From assembly GCA_949752795.1 (NCBI GenBank), contig OX457064.1, positions 39,304,368-39,368,367 on the forward strand: a stretch of 64,000 nucleotides of DNA, in the 5' to 3' direction. Source of the stretch: Hyperoodon ampullatus. Its lineage: Eukaryota > Chordata > Mammalia > Artiodactyla > Ziphiidae. The notes below the pieces were generated by a model. The model was not told the origin of the DNA, made no database searches, and saw nothing but the letters and a program-made list of their open reading frames with translations. This document shows, one piece after another, positions 12,201-26,400 of the stretch. The stretch's first letter is position 1. The number at the start of each line of letters is the position of its first letter. The translations under genes were made by a program, and so were the position numbers.

Positions 12201-15200
12201 ACCATAGGTGGGTTGGCCATAGGACCTGCAGGTTTGGTTCTGATGGGTCACCTAGACTTAAGGCATTGCTATCTCATGACCCTGGGTATCATTTAAGCCC
12301 TAGTTTTAGGACATTGCTATCTCATGACCACATCCAAGAGGGCGAATTCAGATCTGGCCACAGAAAAACACCTATTACTGAATTTCAAATGGGACTTGGC
12401 AGTCATCACCGTCTCCCACTGATATGGAAATTGTGCCAAATACCTTAGTGCTGAGAAAGCAAAAGATGACCCAAACCCTTGTGGGCAAGATGTATGCATT
12501 TGAAGAATCTGGAGAGCCAGTTAAAACTCTTTGTGAAATGCTATGAAACATTTTAGAAATAGCGAGTAATCAGTAATGTAAAATGTTTACATTCCAAATG
12601 CCCAACTTGTCATTCAAGATAGACAAATTTAAGAACACATCAAAAAGAAAAGAAACATTTGGTTGGTATTAATTTATACTTTAGCCTTTTCTGTGTTATG
12701 CCATTTAAGATAGCAGTAACTTCTAATAAACATAATGTTCAAAACATATCATTTAAGTGCTCCTTTCCCCCCGCTTCATAAAACTACAGAAACCTAGACC
12801 AAAGAAGAGTTCAGGATCATTTTTTTCATATACTATAGGTATAGAGATTGAGATCAGTTAAAACCCTAATAGCTAAAGATGTTAAAAAAAAAAAACCCTA
12901 ATAGCATTCATTTTTAATAAACTGGCTGTGCCGGTTGTCATGGCAACCTAATCCTTATAAATACAATAACAAGACAGTAAATGTGAAGTTCTAAAAATAG
13001 CCATTTCCTTGGAAAACAGGAGAATGGCTGGGTCAAATAACTAAAATACAAAGTGAAAAGCTAATTATTTCAGCAATTTTAAAGTCAGCTTTATGGCATC
13101 TGAAAAGGTATGAACATACTATATGTAAACATTTGGTAATCATCGCTGTTATAGCTAATCCTTACAATCCCAAAACGGACCTTATTTTTTGTAATTACAG
13201 TCTTTTTCACCATCCCTCCCCACCAAAATTATTAGTTCATCACCAGTCTTCTAGCAATTTCCACCAGTGACAAGTGTACAGGGGCCTAATCAGGCTGGTT
13301 CCTGAGGCCACGCACGTCTACGGTGTTTGCACCTTCTCTCTCTACATAATGTGGCTGCATCACTAAAACTCAAAGACTATCATTAACCTATATCCCCCTC
13401 TGACTCACCCCCTACTCTGTCCCTCGAAAAGCTTCAACAAAACATAGAAACATAGTGGCAGGACAACATAGATACACACCTTTATAAAAAAGAACCACGA
13501 TCTTCTGAAAGGCTTTCATGAAATGGATGTTGTCATAACAGTACTCTTGAACCTTCTGGAGGAGGATCAGCTCTGACTGGCCTTGGGAGCTGAACACAGC
13601 CAGGAGTGGAGCATATTGCTGGAACAGAAGTGGGGAGTAAAACCATTTACTCTCGTGGGAGGTGCAGGGCTGACACCACTTGAATCATAACAATAATCTG
13701 GAGGTTTGCTTAGAAAATCTTCACTTTGAGGATTATCTTATTCTAATACTGTGACCAATCAAAATGAATTTTTTATCCCTGCACCTTATCAGATTTCTCT
13801 CACTGTACCCACTAAAAGAAACCAAATATGAAATTCTGACTATATTAAAGATAACTGCTATGCTACTGTGTCTGTCTAATGGGTCCTGTGAAAATAAGAC
13901 AGAGTCCCTAAGTTCCAAAGGTTCCCAGGGCTGCTGTGACCCCTCCATCACTGAAGTGTGGCTCTTCCACTGGAAGAGTGGGCGTCTCCTTCCTAAACAT
14001 CCCAGACCCCCCACATGTCATCTTTATGGTTTTGTTCATACTGTTCCCTATGTTCCAAATGACCTTGGCTTCCAGTTGTTGATGTTTGGCTATTGCTTTC
14101 TCTAAGACCTACTCAGCTCAACACTTAACTCCCCCTCTGAGCCTTCCCTGGTCAACTTAACCTGCACAGGCTACTCACTGCTCTGTCCTCCTAAATCCTG
14201 AGAGTTATCTGAATTTACATCCTACCTAGTTTAAACTAGGTACCTGTTGACCTCCCAATTCAAGTGTAAACTCTGAAGGCAGGCTCTAAGTCTTCTACTT
14301 GTCTTAAGACACTTTTATAGGGAGAGGACAATAAAAGCAAAAACATATGTATCTCCCCACAAAAATATACAATTTACACAATCAGTTGACTTCTTCCACC
14401 ACTCAGTTTTCAAATTCTAATGTCAGCTTGTAGTTTACTTAAAAAATACTCATTAAGAATTTTTGTCATGTAGAAGGAGAACCAATAGTTAGACTATATT
14501 TCCCTTTAAATATTGAATATATGACTATTCTGTGGATTTTCTGACATTGTTTCTAGTAAGAACTTACCCTTAGGTATTTCATAAGCTCTTACATCTGAAA
14601 CGTTTTAGGTAGTGGTAAATTTGAAAAGAAAAACACTAGGAAGTACGTTTGGACTGAGTGTGGACTGAGTGTGAGCCAATTATGATTGGAATTATGATTA
14701 TAACCCATCTATCACATTGTTAAGAGCTGCAGTTGGCCCACAGCTGAGACTGTGCCTTGTTGGGACCCTGTACCTTCAGATGCTTGAGGGCTTGCTCGGC
14801 AACGAGCTCTTCCTTCTTGTTCCATTCCACAGCGTTCATTACACAGGTCCACAGCAGTCCAATCACTGCTGTTTCTGGAAGCTCATTCCTCTTCATTTCT
14901 TCTTTAACATAGAGCACCACCTAAATTTCACAAAAAAAGAAGTCAGAGAGTAACAGACAGATGGGGAGTTCCCCTCTCACTGTGCCCGATCAGTAAAAGG
15001 TTAGGGGCAGACAAATATTCTGCTCAGTTCCTCCCTTCCTGGTATATACTCTCAAGTTACGAGAGGCAGGAAAAACACAATGATTTGTTCTCAAAGCAGA
15101 TTTATTTTTAGTCCCAAAATTAATAGGCTTATCTCTGGCCAGGAGGTGCTGGATAATAGAAAATAAAAAAAGAGAATCGTGGTTTCTTAGGGGCTATTCT

Positions 15201-16189
15201 TTTACAGGCAGGAACCCCTTTGAGTAAAGCAGGGCAAAGATTATTTAAGCCAGTTTGACTTTCTGGGGTTTGAAGAAGGCAATAGAGTTGTGAATTTTTA
15301 CTTCCGATCCTTAACTTTAAACCTCTTGAAAAATGTCTTGGGTTTGTACAAGGCATTCTCTACAATTCATTCTTTAATTATCGCTTTTGATGATCCTCAT
15401 GCCTCATGTAAATAAACTGTAAAGTGCAAAGACTTTACATATGATACATATCAAAGCAGCAACACTCAGCAGGCTATCTTCCCTTCAGAATTACTTTTAG
15501 ATATGCAAATGTATCCTAAAACCTGATCGTATGGAATAAAATCTGCCTAACAGTGTATCTTATATTAAACTTGTTTGGAAAAATCTTTCTCCTTTTGAAT
15601 AGAATCACAAATAGAGGTGTGGGCCTCAGAAGTTATTAAAAACCATAATATCAATATATCTCACGTGTACTACTTTGTGAGTAGTACAGCTATTTTTCTC
15701 CCTTCCTTTTTTTTAATGAAAATACGTTGCTTTCTTTCCTGCTGGCCTGGGGTACAGGGGGGTCAGCTGTGGGTTAAGCAGCCTTTGAGAACAGAAGGAA
15801 CTGGGAAGTCCAAGTCCCCCAGCTGGGCTGGGGAAAGCTGCAAAGAAAGGTGACATCTCTGCACCTAAAGGTACTGCAGTGTTATTTGGTTTGCTTTTAT
15901 GCCCCCATGTTAAATCATGTTCAAGTTCTTTGCTTGGAGAAAGATTACGGACTGTATTGCTGACCTTAATGCCATGAGACTTAGGACCAACACCTCCACC
16001 TGCTGGACAGCATCAGTCTGGAATTCTCCAGTCTTAAACTGCAAAAGGTACCTTGCAAGGCTGTGAGCATGCAGGATAGTGAGGATTTGGGACTTGGGAG
16101 TAAGTGGCAAAAGGAAAGGACTCTTTATGCAATTTTTGAATTATCATGTTAAAATTTTTAAAGTTCAAATAGGAAGTTTTCTTCAGGCA

Positions 16190-16221
<32 letters not shown>

Positions 16222-19200
16222 GCGGTACGCGGGCCTCTCACTGTTGTGGCCTCTCCCGTGGCGGAGCACAGGCTCCAGACGCGCAGGCTCAGCGGCCATG
16301 GCTCATGGGCCCAGCCGCTCCGCAGCACGTGGGATCTTCCCGGACCTGGGCATGAACCTGTGTCCCGTGCATCGGCAGGCAGACTCTCAACCACTGCGCC
16401 ACCAGGGAAGCCCAGGAAAGGACTCTTTATGCAATTTTTGAATTATCATGTAAAATTTTTAAAGTTCAAATAGGAAGTTTTCTTGAGGCAGGACTTTAAA
16501 AAAAAGATACAATCATAGCTGTATGAAAGATAGCTATACAAAAAGGTAGTATTTATGTTATGTGAATATGCAACTATTATGAGTGGGATCCAACGAGCCA
16601 CTGGTCCAACTGCTCTTTACCCATGATATGAATGCAAAATCACCACTTTTTTGTCTTAAAATTAAAGCCTATATATATTAACCCAATACTCAACCATATT
16701 ATGTAATCTGCAATAAAATGGGAAAACCACCATAAATCGAGGTATACTGCTAGTGGAGAGTAAATCTATTCAACAGATGAAACATTTTGACAACCATAGC
16801 AACCTGGTAAATAAGTCACTTGTGTGGAAATACTCATTATTTTCTGGAACATCCTGGAGGAGTCTGAATCAATACTTTGAAATCGAGCTCATTTAAATGG
16901 TATGAAAAGGGCCTCAAGTTCATAGCAATAAACAAAGGGAGGTCTCCTTAAGGGAGGTAAAGCTTGTGCTGCACAGGCTACATCATCCCTCTCGCTAAAC
17001 GGGTTTGCAGTGATGTCAGGCCATGGTCCCCACCTCCTTGATCGGGCATTCCTGAGAAAGACGCTCCTGGAGCTCCTTCTGCAGCTCTTTCCTGGTGCCC
17101 AGGGACTGCTGGACTCGGAGGAAGTCGGAAAGCTCCTTAAGACCTGCGTCAGTGAAGTACTGAGCAAAATGATCCACGCTCTGTCTGTTAACTGGAAAGA
17201 GCTCCTGGGAGAGAAAAGAAGAGAGACTGTTATACAACATGCCATTCACATTTCAGCAAGCGTAAAGAACAACATTTTCATATTAAGAGAGCACTTAGAA
17301 TATCTCATATTTGGAAGAAAAGAAGAAGGATTGAGTTTTTCAAAAGAATAAATCTCGGATATATTTCTTGAGCATCTGCTAAGGTACCTTCCAAAATTAG
17401 GCAATTTGACAAAGAAAGAGAATAAAAAATGCTAAGCAACTTACATAAACTAGCTGCACTCATTTGGCACTGCAATTTACTTTTTCTTTTACTTTAATCA
17501 AAGTGTAGCATGTACAAAAACAGAGCTAAATTTGCTAAATTAAGTACAAATAAGATGATAACCCTGAATAACATTGGGATTATTTTAAACTGACTAGAAA
17601 AAACTGAAATCATTAACCACACTGTTTCCTTAACTATGAGTTAACAGACCAAAGCCAGTTTTAGTAATGCTGAAATGATCTGAGATAATATGAGGAAAAC
17701 AACATTGGCTATTATCATCTCAAGGACCTCTATTCAGCATTTCATTAAGGAAAATGCTGCTATTATCCTAAAATCACAGCTCAGAGCTAAAGGGAATTTT
17801 TGTTGTATCTCTTAACGATGGTGGCTCTAAATTAAGTTCATGGCGAGATCTAATCTAAATCCGCCCTACTATCTCTTCAATTCATTACATAATTCTGTTG
17901 GAAATTTTTTAAAAGAGCAGCACACCACGGCTGCTCTCATATTTTCACCTCACTTCCATTTCACCTTACACAGCTCGGCAGAGTCTCAGGAACACTTAGT
18001 CATGTTCTAACCCTATGTGACGCCAACACCCAACTAAGAAAGGAAGGCAATTTTCAAAGCTCTCACACTTTTCAGACTGCTGCAGAGTGTATAAAATAGA
18101 TCCAAACTTTTATGATGGTGAGATTTGCATATATAGATGGCCAATGGCTATGTGACTTCAATAAAAATCTCAGAAGAAAGATCTGCAACGAGTTTGCCAC
18201 AAAGCATAGGGACATAGCCAGATGGCTTCTGTCATGACTCAAATTTCAATATTCTCTGTACCATCATCCCATAATTTGCCTTGTTGAGTCATCAGTTTCA
18301 AAATGTCAGAAGAGAGTTGGTGGGAGCAGCTATCAAACACACATTCATGTTAAAGCAAACATTTCACACCTGACTGAAATGTTGTCACTGATATTTATTC
18401 TACCATTCAAGAGGGCTTTCAAATTTGGGGGGGCAGGGAACTAGTTTAATTTTGAGTTTCTTCTATGAATCAAGAGGTGGTGGGCATTTTACTCATAATT
18501 GTAAAAAGTAGAAATTTTTCTACAAAAATAAACTAAGTCTCAACAAGGCTAAGCAGCTTGACCCAAATTATGCAGCCAGAAATATTTAAGGGCATAGCTG
18601 TGTGACCCCAAAGGCAATAATTACCCTGTTACTCGTGCTGGCATTCAATACTCAATTTAGGGAGAATGTGACTGCAAATTCTGATGGAAAGTTATGTTCA
18701 GAGTAAGACATCATCAAACGTGTTACTAGTGGTTTTTTAATTTATTTTTATGAACTATAACCACAGTCCTTATGAATGATACATAACATCTTGAAAATTA
18801 TTATTCAGATTAAACTGAGCTAAAATCAGTATAAATCATATCATGACCTTTACTAACTTGGAACATAGTTTGCATTTGTTACAAAAATCCTACCCAGGTA
18901 AAAACCTTTATCACCTCATCCCTAGATTAAGGTCTCCCTACTTCTGCCCTTCCTCCTGAATCTGCTCCCAATGCAACAGCCAGAGAGATCCTGTTAAGAC
19001 TCCAAAATCACATTATGCAGGTTTTTGCAGAGATTTTTCCAAAAAACTTCTCATCTTACTCAGAATAAAAGTTGAAGTTCTTAGATGATAGGGGACCTGC
19101 TATGATTCTGACCTGATCTACATTTTTGCTCTTACTAAATACTCTCTCTTTCTTGCTGTCCCCAACATGCCATGCCTCAAAGCCTTTGCATTTTCTGTTG

Positions 19201-22200
19201 CCTTTGCCTGGAATACTCTTCCTGGAGATATCTAAATAGATCGCTTCTTCACACAAATGTCACCTTATCAGAGAGGCCTTCTCATAACACACTGACACTC
19301 CCCAGTGCTTCCCTATTTAGTTTTTCCCTTGGAGCACTTTTCACTTTTTATTATACCACGTATTATTTTAATTGTTTATTTAGTTTATTGCCTGTACCCC
19401 TGAAACAGAATGTAAGCCCCGTAAAGGCACAGGTTGCCTGCTTGATTTCTTTCAATATCTTCAGCTCCTAGAAAAGTTTCTAGCCAATGTCTTGATCATT
19501 GTTCCCTTTTCCAGTGATGGGGGCATGATATCAGGCAGGCATGGTTCTAAGGCACAGCCACCCTGTCCTCATGGAGTTTCTGGTAGAAACTGCTACCTAT
19601 GCTTTTCATGTTCAAAACATATGTAGACAAAGAAACCTAGTAAGAACAGTTAAATGATATGTGTTTTCAAAAAGGAAATACATTAAAAAAATTTTTATGA
19701 AGTAACCTATTTAAGTTAGGTTATACAATGGAATATTACTCAGCCATAAAAAAGAAACGAAATTGAGCTATTTGTAATGAGGTGGATAGACCTAGAGTCT
19801 GTCATGCAGAGTGAAGTAAGTCAGAAAGAGAAGGACAAATACCATATGCTAACACATATATATGGAATTTAGGAAGAAAAAAATGTCATGAAGAACCTAG
19901 GGGTAAGACAGGAATAAAGACACAGACCTACTAGAGAATGGACTTGAGGATGGGGAGGGGGAAGGGTAAGCTGTGACAAAGCAAAAGAGAGGCATGGACA
20001 TATATACACTACCAAACGTAAGGTAGATAGCTAGTGGGAAGCAGGCGCATAGCACAGGGAGATGAGCTCGGTGCTTTGTGACCGCCTGGAGGGGTGGGAT
20101 AGGGAGGGTGGGAGGGAGACGCAAGAGGGAGGGGATATGGGAACATATGTATATGTATAACTGATTCACTTTGTTATAAAGCAGAAACTAACACACCATT
20201 GTTAAGCAATTATACTCCAATAAAGATGTTAAAAAAAAAAGGAAATACATTAAAAAAATTTTAATGAAGTAACCTAATTAAGTTAACCAAGCTCTGCCTA
20301 TTGGCATCTTTAAGGAACCATGCTTTAAGAAATAACTGAGTCTTTTGTGGTTAAGTTGTAATTGTATCTTTGTTCCTAATAATTCACACACCCCTGCCCC
20401 ATCTCCCTTAAACAAGTATTCAGTGAAGACCCTCCTTGCTGTATCTGTCTTCACAGGTGGAGAAGTAGCCCATGAGTGGACTAAATCTTCCTACCCCACG
20501 CCAGGCTTCTCAGTGACTTCGTTTGATGAAAGAAGGTGAGCTTTTAAAGCACCGGAATGTCTCCCTTCAGTCACCTGTGTTCCTGTCCTCCGCCATGAGG
20601 ACAGAATAGCCCAGATGGGAGCTGCTCCTTCAGCCTGGGACCCAGAATGAAAGGGCTGGGGCCTTGCCAAGATACAGCTAATCCACAGACTCAGGGACAC
20701 GAATATATTCCTTCATATTAACTTCCACCCACATCAGCAACCTATTCACTTGTCTTCTGTGACTTCTATATACCCTTCATTGCTAGAGAGTAGGTTCCAT
20801 GAAGGCAGGAAACTTTTCTGTCCTGTCTCTACTGGCTCCACAGCTTCTAGGACTGTGCCTGGCACAGAGCAGGCACTTAATAAATATAAGTCAAATGAAA
20901 AGTATTATCAGTGGCAGAAATGAACAAGAATCTAGACTTAATTTTTCTTCTTTATCATATTCTAAAGACTTCCAAGACCCAAATAGGGCTATTTTAGGTA
21001 AACCTCAAGAGATAAAGGAATTTTAAGTCATTGAAAATACAAGAGTTTACAATGAGCCAGATTTGGAATTATCCCATGAATCAACACCCTTGCACAGAAC
21101 ACAGTGGAAGAGAAAACAGATAAGAAACTAGGTAAAGAGAAGATGGCAAGGATGTCCTGCAATTTTAGAGTTTGTCCTAAAATTGTAAAAGCAATTTCAC
21201 TTGAAGCAATCTCTGTCATCTGCACAGCTGTTGCTTCTGGCAGAAAGAAATTATAGGGAGCAGATAGGAATTATGAGGACAAAATATTTTTCTTGATTTT
21301 CTTTGAAAAATACAAAGAGAAGTAAAAATATAATCAAGCAATCACGATACTGGGAGCTTCAAATTACTACTATTAACTTGTTAGCTTTCTTAAATATCTA
21401 AGTATTTCCAAGGAATCTTAGTATAAACAAGGAATCTTCTTTAACCTTTTATTTTGTTAACAAACTAACATGTATTTGAGGTCAGTGTCATTCAACTACG
21501 ACCCAAGATAATCACAAATGTCTAATTAGGTGGGATCGATGTGACTTTAAATTTCATATTAAAACTTTAAATTTCTACAGTTATTAGCTGCAAAAGAGTT
21601 AATTCTGATAAATGTTATCACTATGTCAACAAACTTCTAAATTTGAAAGTCTCTGTACTCCCTATGACTCTAATTCTATCATTCCATTTATTTATGCAAC
21701 AAAGATTAAACTGGAATTAGTTTCTATCTGCCAGTAATACAGAAATAAAAAGAATCATGTTCCAATTTGACATAGACTCGGGCATTTCAGTTATGTATTA
21801 CATCACAATTGACAGAGCCAAGGCAGAAGCATGAAACATACAACCCTTTGCTCAGACAACACTTACAAGTAGCCTCTTGTCTAAGTTGGCTTTTCTCAAA
21901 GAGGAGGTAACAGAGTTGGCATCTTTTTCTGCCATCCATGCTTTAAAAAGCTTGACAGCAAATGAGGCTGCAATGCCTGTTAAAAAAAAAAAAAAAAGAG
22001 TAAACCTTTTATAACAAAAACCACTTGTGATGATGTACAAGGCAACATTTCCGATTAGGTGTCCTGAAATGACTAAATAACTCAAAGACTTGATTTGGTA
22101 CAAAGGAAAAATGGAAAGCTCTCTAGGCACTGTACTATTCATTACTCAAGAAAATATTTTCATAAGAAGGGAAAAAGAATGTTAAAGTACTTTTCAAAGT

Positions 22201-23403
22201 TGGACTCCCTAATTCCAACCTGTTATAACTGTAAATTTATTTATTTTTACCTTGGTCAAAACCAGATTCAAAGCCAAGGATCTTCTAGTGTTTTGCCTCT
22301 ATTTCACCCTGTGGTTCACCAGTATTTCATATTTTTAACCGTGATCCTGAGGTACAGCAAATAAATCATAAGCCATAAAACTGAAATGTCAACATGTCAA
22401 CTCATCTGCTGATAAATAATACCAGTGAAAGAACATTAATAGTGACTGGTATAAATAAATAAAGCTATAGATGAACATGCATTTACTTTACAGTTTTACT
22501 TTTTGTAAAAAGCATTTTAAAATATTCACGAGTTAAGGTATGAAAATGTCAGTGCTGTTTTAAGCTGAAATCTTTTCTGGATATTTTTAAAGAGATTTTA
22601 AAAATAGCTATGTTAATCAGGAATCTTCTCAATTACATACCCATATTTATAATAAGATTTATTTCCAATATAAATAATCAGATAACTAATAGCTTTTCGG
22701 TGAACACTTTAGATTTCTAAATTATTGTTGCATTTGTTTAATGAAGAGTTAAGGAGTAGTTGAAATATTAAACTGATTTTTCTGAGTTGAAGGCTTCAGT
22801 ATTGTTGATGGTCTAAGCAGTGTCTATTCTCCTTTCCTCTTTCCTAAGAGAGTTCCCATTTTGCTCAGGCCAGGTGACTTCTATCTAATTAGTCTAAGCC
22901 CTGGCACCACCTTCTTCTGCAATGATTAGCCTAGTGATCTAAGTTGTTGGCCATAGCATCCCCCAACAATTACTACTGGGTGGGTCATGTGGCTAATTTC
23001 AGCCAGTCAACTGAAGGCAAGATAAATTATCCTATGTTCAGAAGTGCTCTTCCACTGAACCTGAATGAAGAAGCCTGTGCCATAACTGGACCAGCAAACT
23101 TCTTTTAAAGGCTAAGGAGTCCACCCTTGGAATGAAGTCGATGCTATGGTAATGGGGGAAAATGTCTGAGTCCTGAATGATATTGCTGTTCACCCTGAAG
23201 TCTGCTCTGCTTTTATATTTATTGTTACATAAGAAATAAATGCCCTTGGTGGGGCGGGGGTGGGGAATAACTTAGGAGGTTGGGATTAACATATATGTAC
23301 TACTATATATAAAATAGATAACAAACAAGGACATACTGTATAGCACAGGGAACTATACTCAATATTTTGTAGTAACCTATAAGGGAAAAGAATCTGAAAA
23401 AGA

Positions 23404-23442
<39 letters not shown>

Positions 23443-26400
23443 ACCGAATCACTCTGCTATACATCTGAAACTAACACAACATTGTAAATCAACTATACTG
23501 CAAAAAAAAAAAAAAAAAAATTTAAAAAAAAGAAAGAGAGAAAAAAAGAAATGCCCTTGTATACAAATTTGAGTCCTGCCTTCCAGTTACTTGCCGGTAA
23601 ACAAATTCAATTGATATATATATATATAAAAAATATATAATTTATACAGATACCAACTTTACCCAATTCTTTTCTTTTGAATAGCAGAGAAACTAAGCCC
23701 CCCAAATTGTCTATGACAATAAAACCTGTGATATGACCTGGAGAATTTTATGTTATCAACTTGTTGACCTGGATTTTTAACATTTCCATTCGTTCCAAAA
23801 GTCAATATAAAACATAATATAAATTTATGTAATTAAATAAAAATAAAGATAACAGATCTTGTAATCCTCATTGTAAGTAAGAGAAATAAAGCATGCTTGA
23901 AACTATGAGTCTAAAAACCAGGCTCAAACCTATCATTTTACAGTAAAAGTGGCTCTTGGTGGAAGGATTGGAGAAATTTCTTTGTACTTGAGATTCTACT
24001 GAGTGGAGGGTCCCCCCATAGCCATTTGTTGGGTGGGAGGTTGGGGAAAAAGTATAATTTCATAATCCTTTCCTATTTGGGAAGGAGAAGTTTAATACTT
24101 TTGTTTCTAGAGATGGTGGAGTATAAAGAAAAACCATATGACATAGGTACTACGTCACTTCCATAACAAAGGTATTTTTCTTCTCCTTTCCTACCCCTCT
24201 AACATTTTACCATAAAAAATTTTAAACATAAGAAAAGTTGAACAATAAACACTCATTTACTCACCATCTAGATTCTATAACAGTTAATATTTTGCTGCAT
24301 TTGCTTTATCAGGTCTGTCCATTTATCCTTCTAATAATTTATTTTTTAATACATTTCAAAAGAAATTGTATACATCATTTAGGTTTTTAATACAACCAGA
24401 AAGGCAATTATTTTCTGTTATAAACACTAGGGATAATCTGATGTAATTAATATTTACTGTTTACATTTTATCTTGTCTTCCTAGTGTAAAATGTCTAGTA
24501 CCATAAGTAAAAGAAGAAGGATCATGAATTCTCTTCAGGAGAATACTTTAAAGTGCTATAGCATTAACAATATATTAATAACAATTAGAGAGCTTGAAAA
24601 CTATAGAGAATCTCTAAATAATATCATTTGACTCTCGGTTTACTATTTTTTTTTTTTTTTTGCGGTACGTGGGCCTCTCACTGTTGTGGCCTCTCCCGTT
24701 GTGGAGCACAGGCTCTGGACGCGCAGGCTCAGTGGCCATGGCTCACGGGCCCAGCCGCTCCGCGGCATGTGGGATCTTCCCAGACCAAGGCACGAACCTG
24801 CGTCCCCTTCATCGGCAGGTGGACTCTCAACCACTGCGCTACCAAGGAAGCCTCAGTTTACTATTCTTTTCTCAGCTACAAGAAACTATAACTCATTTCA
24901 CTGCAGGTATGAATGAGGCTGGGACTTCACATTTGTAGGAGAAAAACCAAGTTCTAAGAAGAAACAGATGTTTTCGCAAAAGCTCTTTTAATTTATTTTT
25001 AAGAAAAAAAGAACTCTTTGTTTTGTGTTGCATTATAACTTGAATATCATTATCCTCCTGCAAGAAAAAAAGCCCACTTTTGTATTATTCTATAATCAAG
25101 TAATCATATGTATGCCCATCAAACTCTTAATGTCTTAAAATAAAAGCAAATCTCTGATGCAGCCACCTGGACTTCTAAAACAGAATGAATATCTTAAAAA
25201 TGTGATGAAAATGAACATCTGAGCACAACATCTTGAGGGGAAACAGTTCAGAAGAATAGCCCCAACCAGGGAAATGAACAACAGTTTAAGGGGGCATTTG
25301 GGAATGTGAAGGGCCATTTTTGGCTATTCTGCTAAATGGAGGCGGGTGTTTTAGGCTGGCATTCTGTGTCTGAGGGCAAAAAGGTTAAATGACCCACAAA
25401 GCACAAAAGAGTCCTGCACAATGAAGCACTGTCCCAATGAAGTATGCCATTAAGCATCTATGCTGAGAGAAATGGTTTGGACCAGATCAATTTCAGGGTA
25501 TCTGACCTAGGTATTGAGTCTTACACCAAAAATTCCAGCTTATTATTATTCTTTATTTGTCTTTGTATAGGTGTGCATATTTTTTCTCCTAATTGCCTAC
25601 AATAAACATGTACAATTCTCTTATTGTTTGAAGACACACACTCACACACACACACAAGTCTCTTACATGGAGGATGGGTGGGAAGTAGAGAACATTAAGA
25701 AGAGGTACTGGTATTTTTCTATCTTTGGCTTTTCTTTTCTTTTCACATCTGACAGGTAAGAAAATGAGCATAAATACCTTCTTTGACTAGGCTGTCAGTG
25801 AAGAGACTGGTGAGGATGTTGGCAGGAAGGGTGCCATTGCCCAGCAGAATCCCAGACAGCATTGCCAACTTTGTCTGCTCTGCTTCAGAAAAGGCTTTAA
25901 GGAAGAGGAGAAGCTGTGGGTCAAACAAAAGAAACCATGTCTATAAAGTAAAGGACTAAAGTAGGAAAATAACACACAATGTACATCCATGGCTAGCCGG
26001 CACACAACTGGTGGGTCTTACGCAGCACACTTCTTATTCATTGGAGGCACATCCATATGTTCAATTATAAATTGGATGCTTTATCATAGTTCCTTTCTTC
26101 CAAGTTCACTTACAACAAAGCTATAGATAACATTCATGGGAAGGAAAACAGACATTTGGAGAACAATGTAAATGGGTCACATAAATAATTTACATTCGAC
26201 TTTGTATATGACAAAGGGTAAGTATTACAAAGTGTTTTCTGAAATACACTATTGCCTTTCATATGTTTTTCACCTCTATGCATGCTCCCCCTGCCATCCT
26301 CATCCTACAAATACATCTACCCATTTTCTTTGGGTTATAACAAAAAACAAACAAAAAAAAAACAGGAGTCAATAAGCTTTGACATGTAGCATATACTTTT

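Larger units (their letters stand above)
7029..13479 (-). other. BZW2 intron 10 (6.45 kb)
   Basis: Phase 1 intron. It holds an unassigned old repeat-like block (about 8505-8665), an L2 tail (9375-9660), a CHR SINE (10512-10720), a MER5A copy (10915-11085) and an unidentified segment with an internal duplication (about 12050-12650). A small tandem duplication TCTGAAGGTTGAGAG occurs at 8780-8794 and 8803-8817. The rest is AT-rich and unrecognised. Confidence 0.8.
14921..17033 (-). other. BZW2 intron 8 (2.11 kb)
   Basis: Phase 0 intron. Its main content is a CHR SINE (16197-16413) flanked by an 84/85-bp direct duplication. The rest is unrecognised. Confidence 0.85.
17205..21866 (-). other. BZW2 intron 7 (4.66 kb)
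   Basis: Phase 0 intron. It holds a long L2 block (18880-19480), an L1 3' end with a 45-bp duplication (19674-20285) and a second L2 tail (20720-20890). The stretches 17210-18870 and 20900-21860 show nothing I can name. Confidence 0.8.
22840..23610 (+). mobile_element. Decayed MaLR-like LTR, split by an L1 insertion
   Basis: Fragments resemble an MLT1-type LTR 3' half: GCTGTTCACCCTGAAGTCTG, then a TTACATAAGAAATAAATGCC block before the L1, and CCTGCCTTCCAGTTACTTGC after it. The match is weak and the 5' end is uncertain. It is antisense to BZW2 and has no coding content. Confidence 0.4.
21977..25777 (-). other. BZW2 intron 6 (3.80 kb)
   Basis: Phase 1 intron. It holds a decayed MaLR-like LTR (22840-23610) split by an L1 tail (23249-23548), an AT-rich block (23610-23640), an old L1-like tract (24195-24400), a CHR SINE (24648-24852) and a CA repeat (25634-25657). 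Confidence 0.8.

Noticed and set aside
12056..12499. Processed pseudogene in intron 10 (frames of 130 and 60 residues)
   Set aside because: No parent protein was recognised, no poly(A) tail or flanking duplication was seen, and frames are interrupted. Left as unidentified.
16889..17351. Plus-strand frames of 113 and 118 residues around 17 kb
   Set aside because: They are shadows of BZW2 exon 8 on the opposite strand or run into intron.
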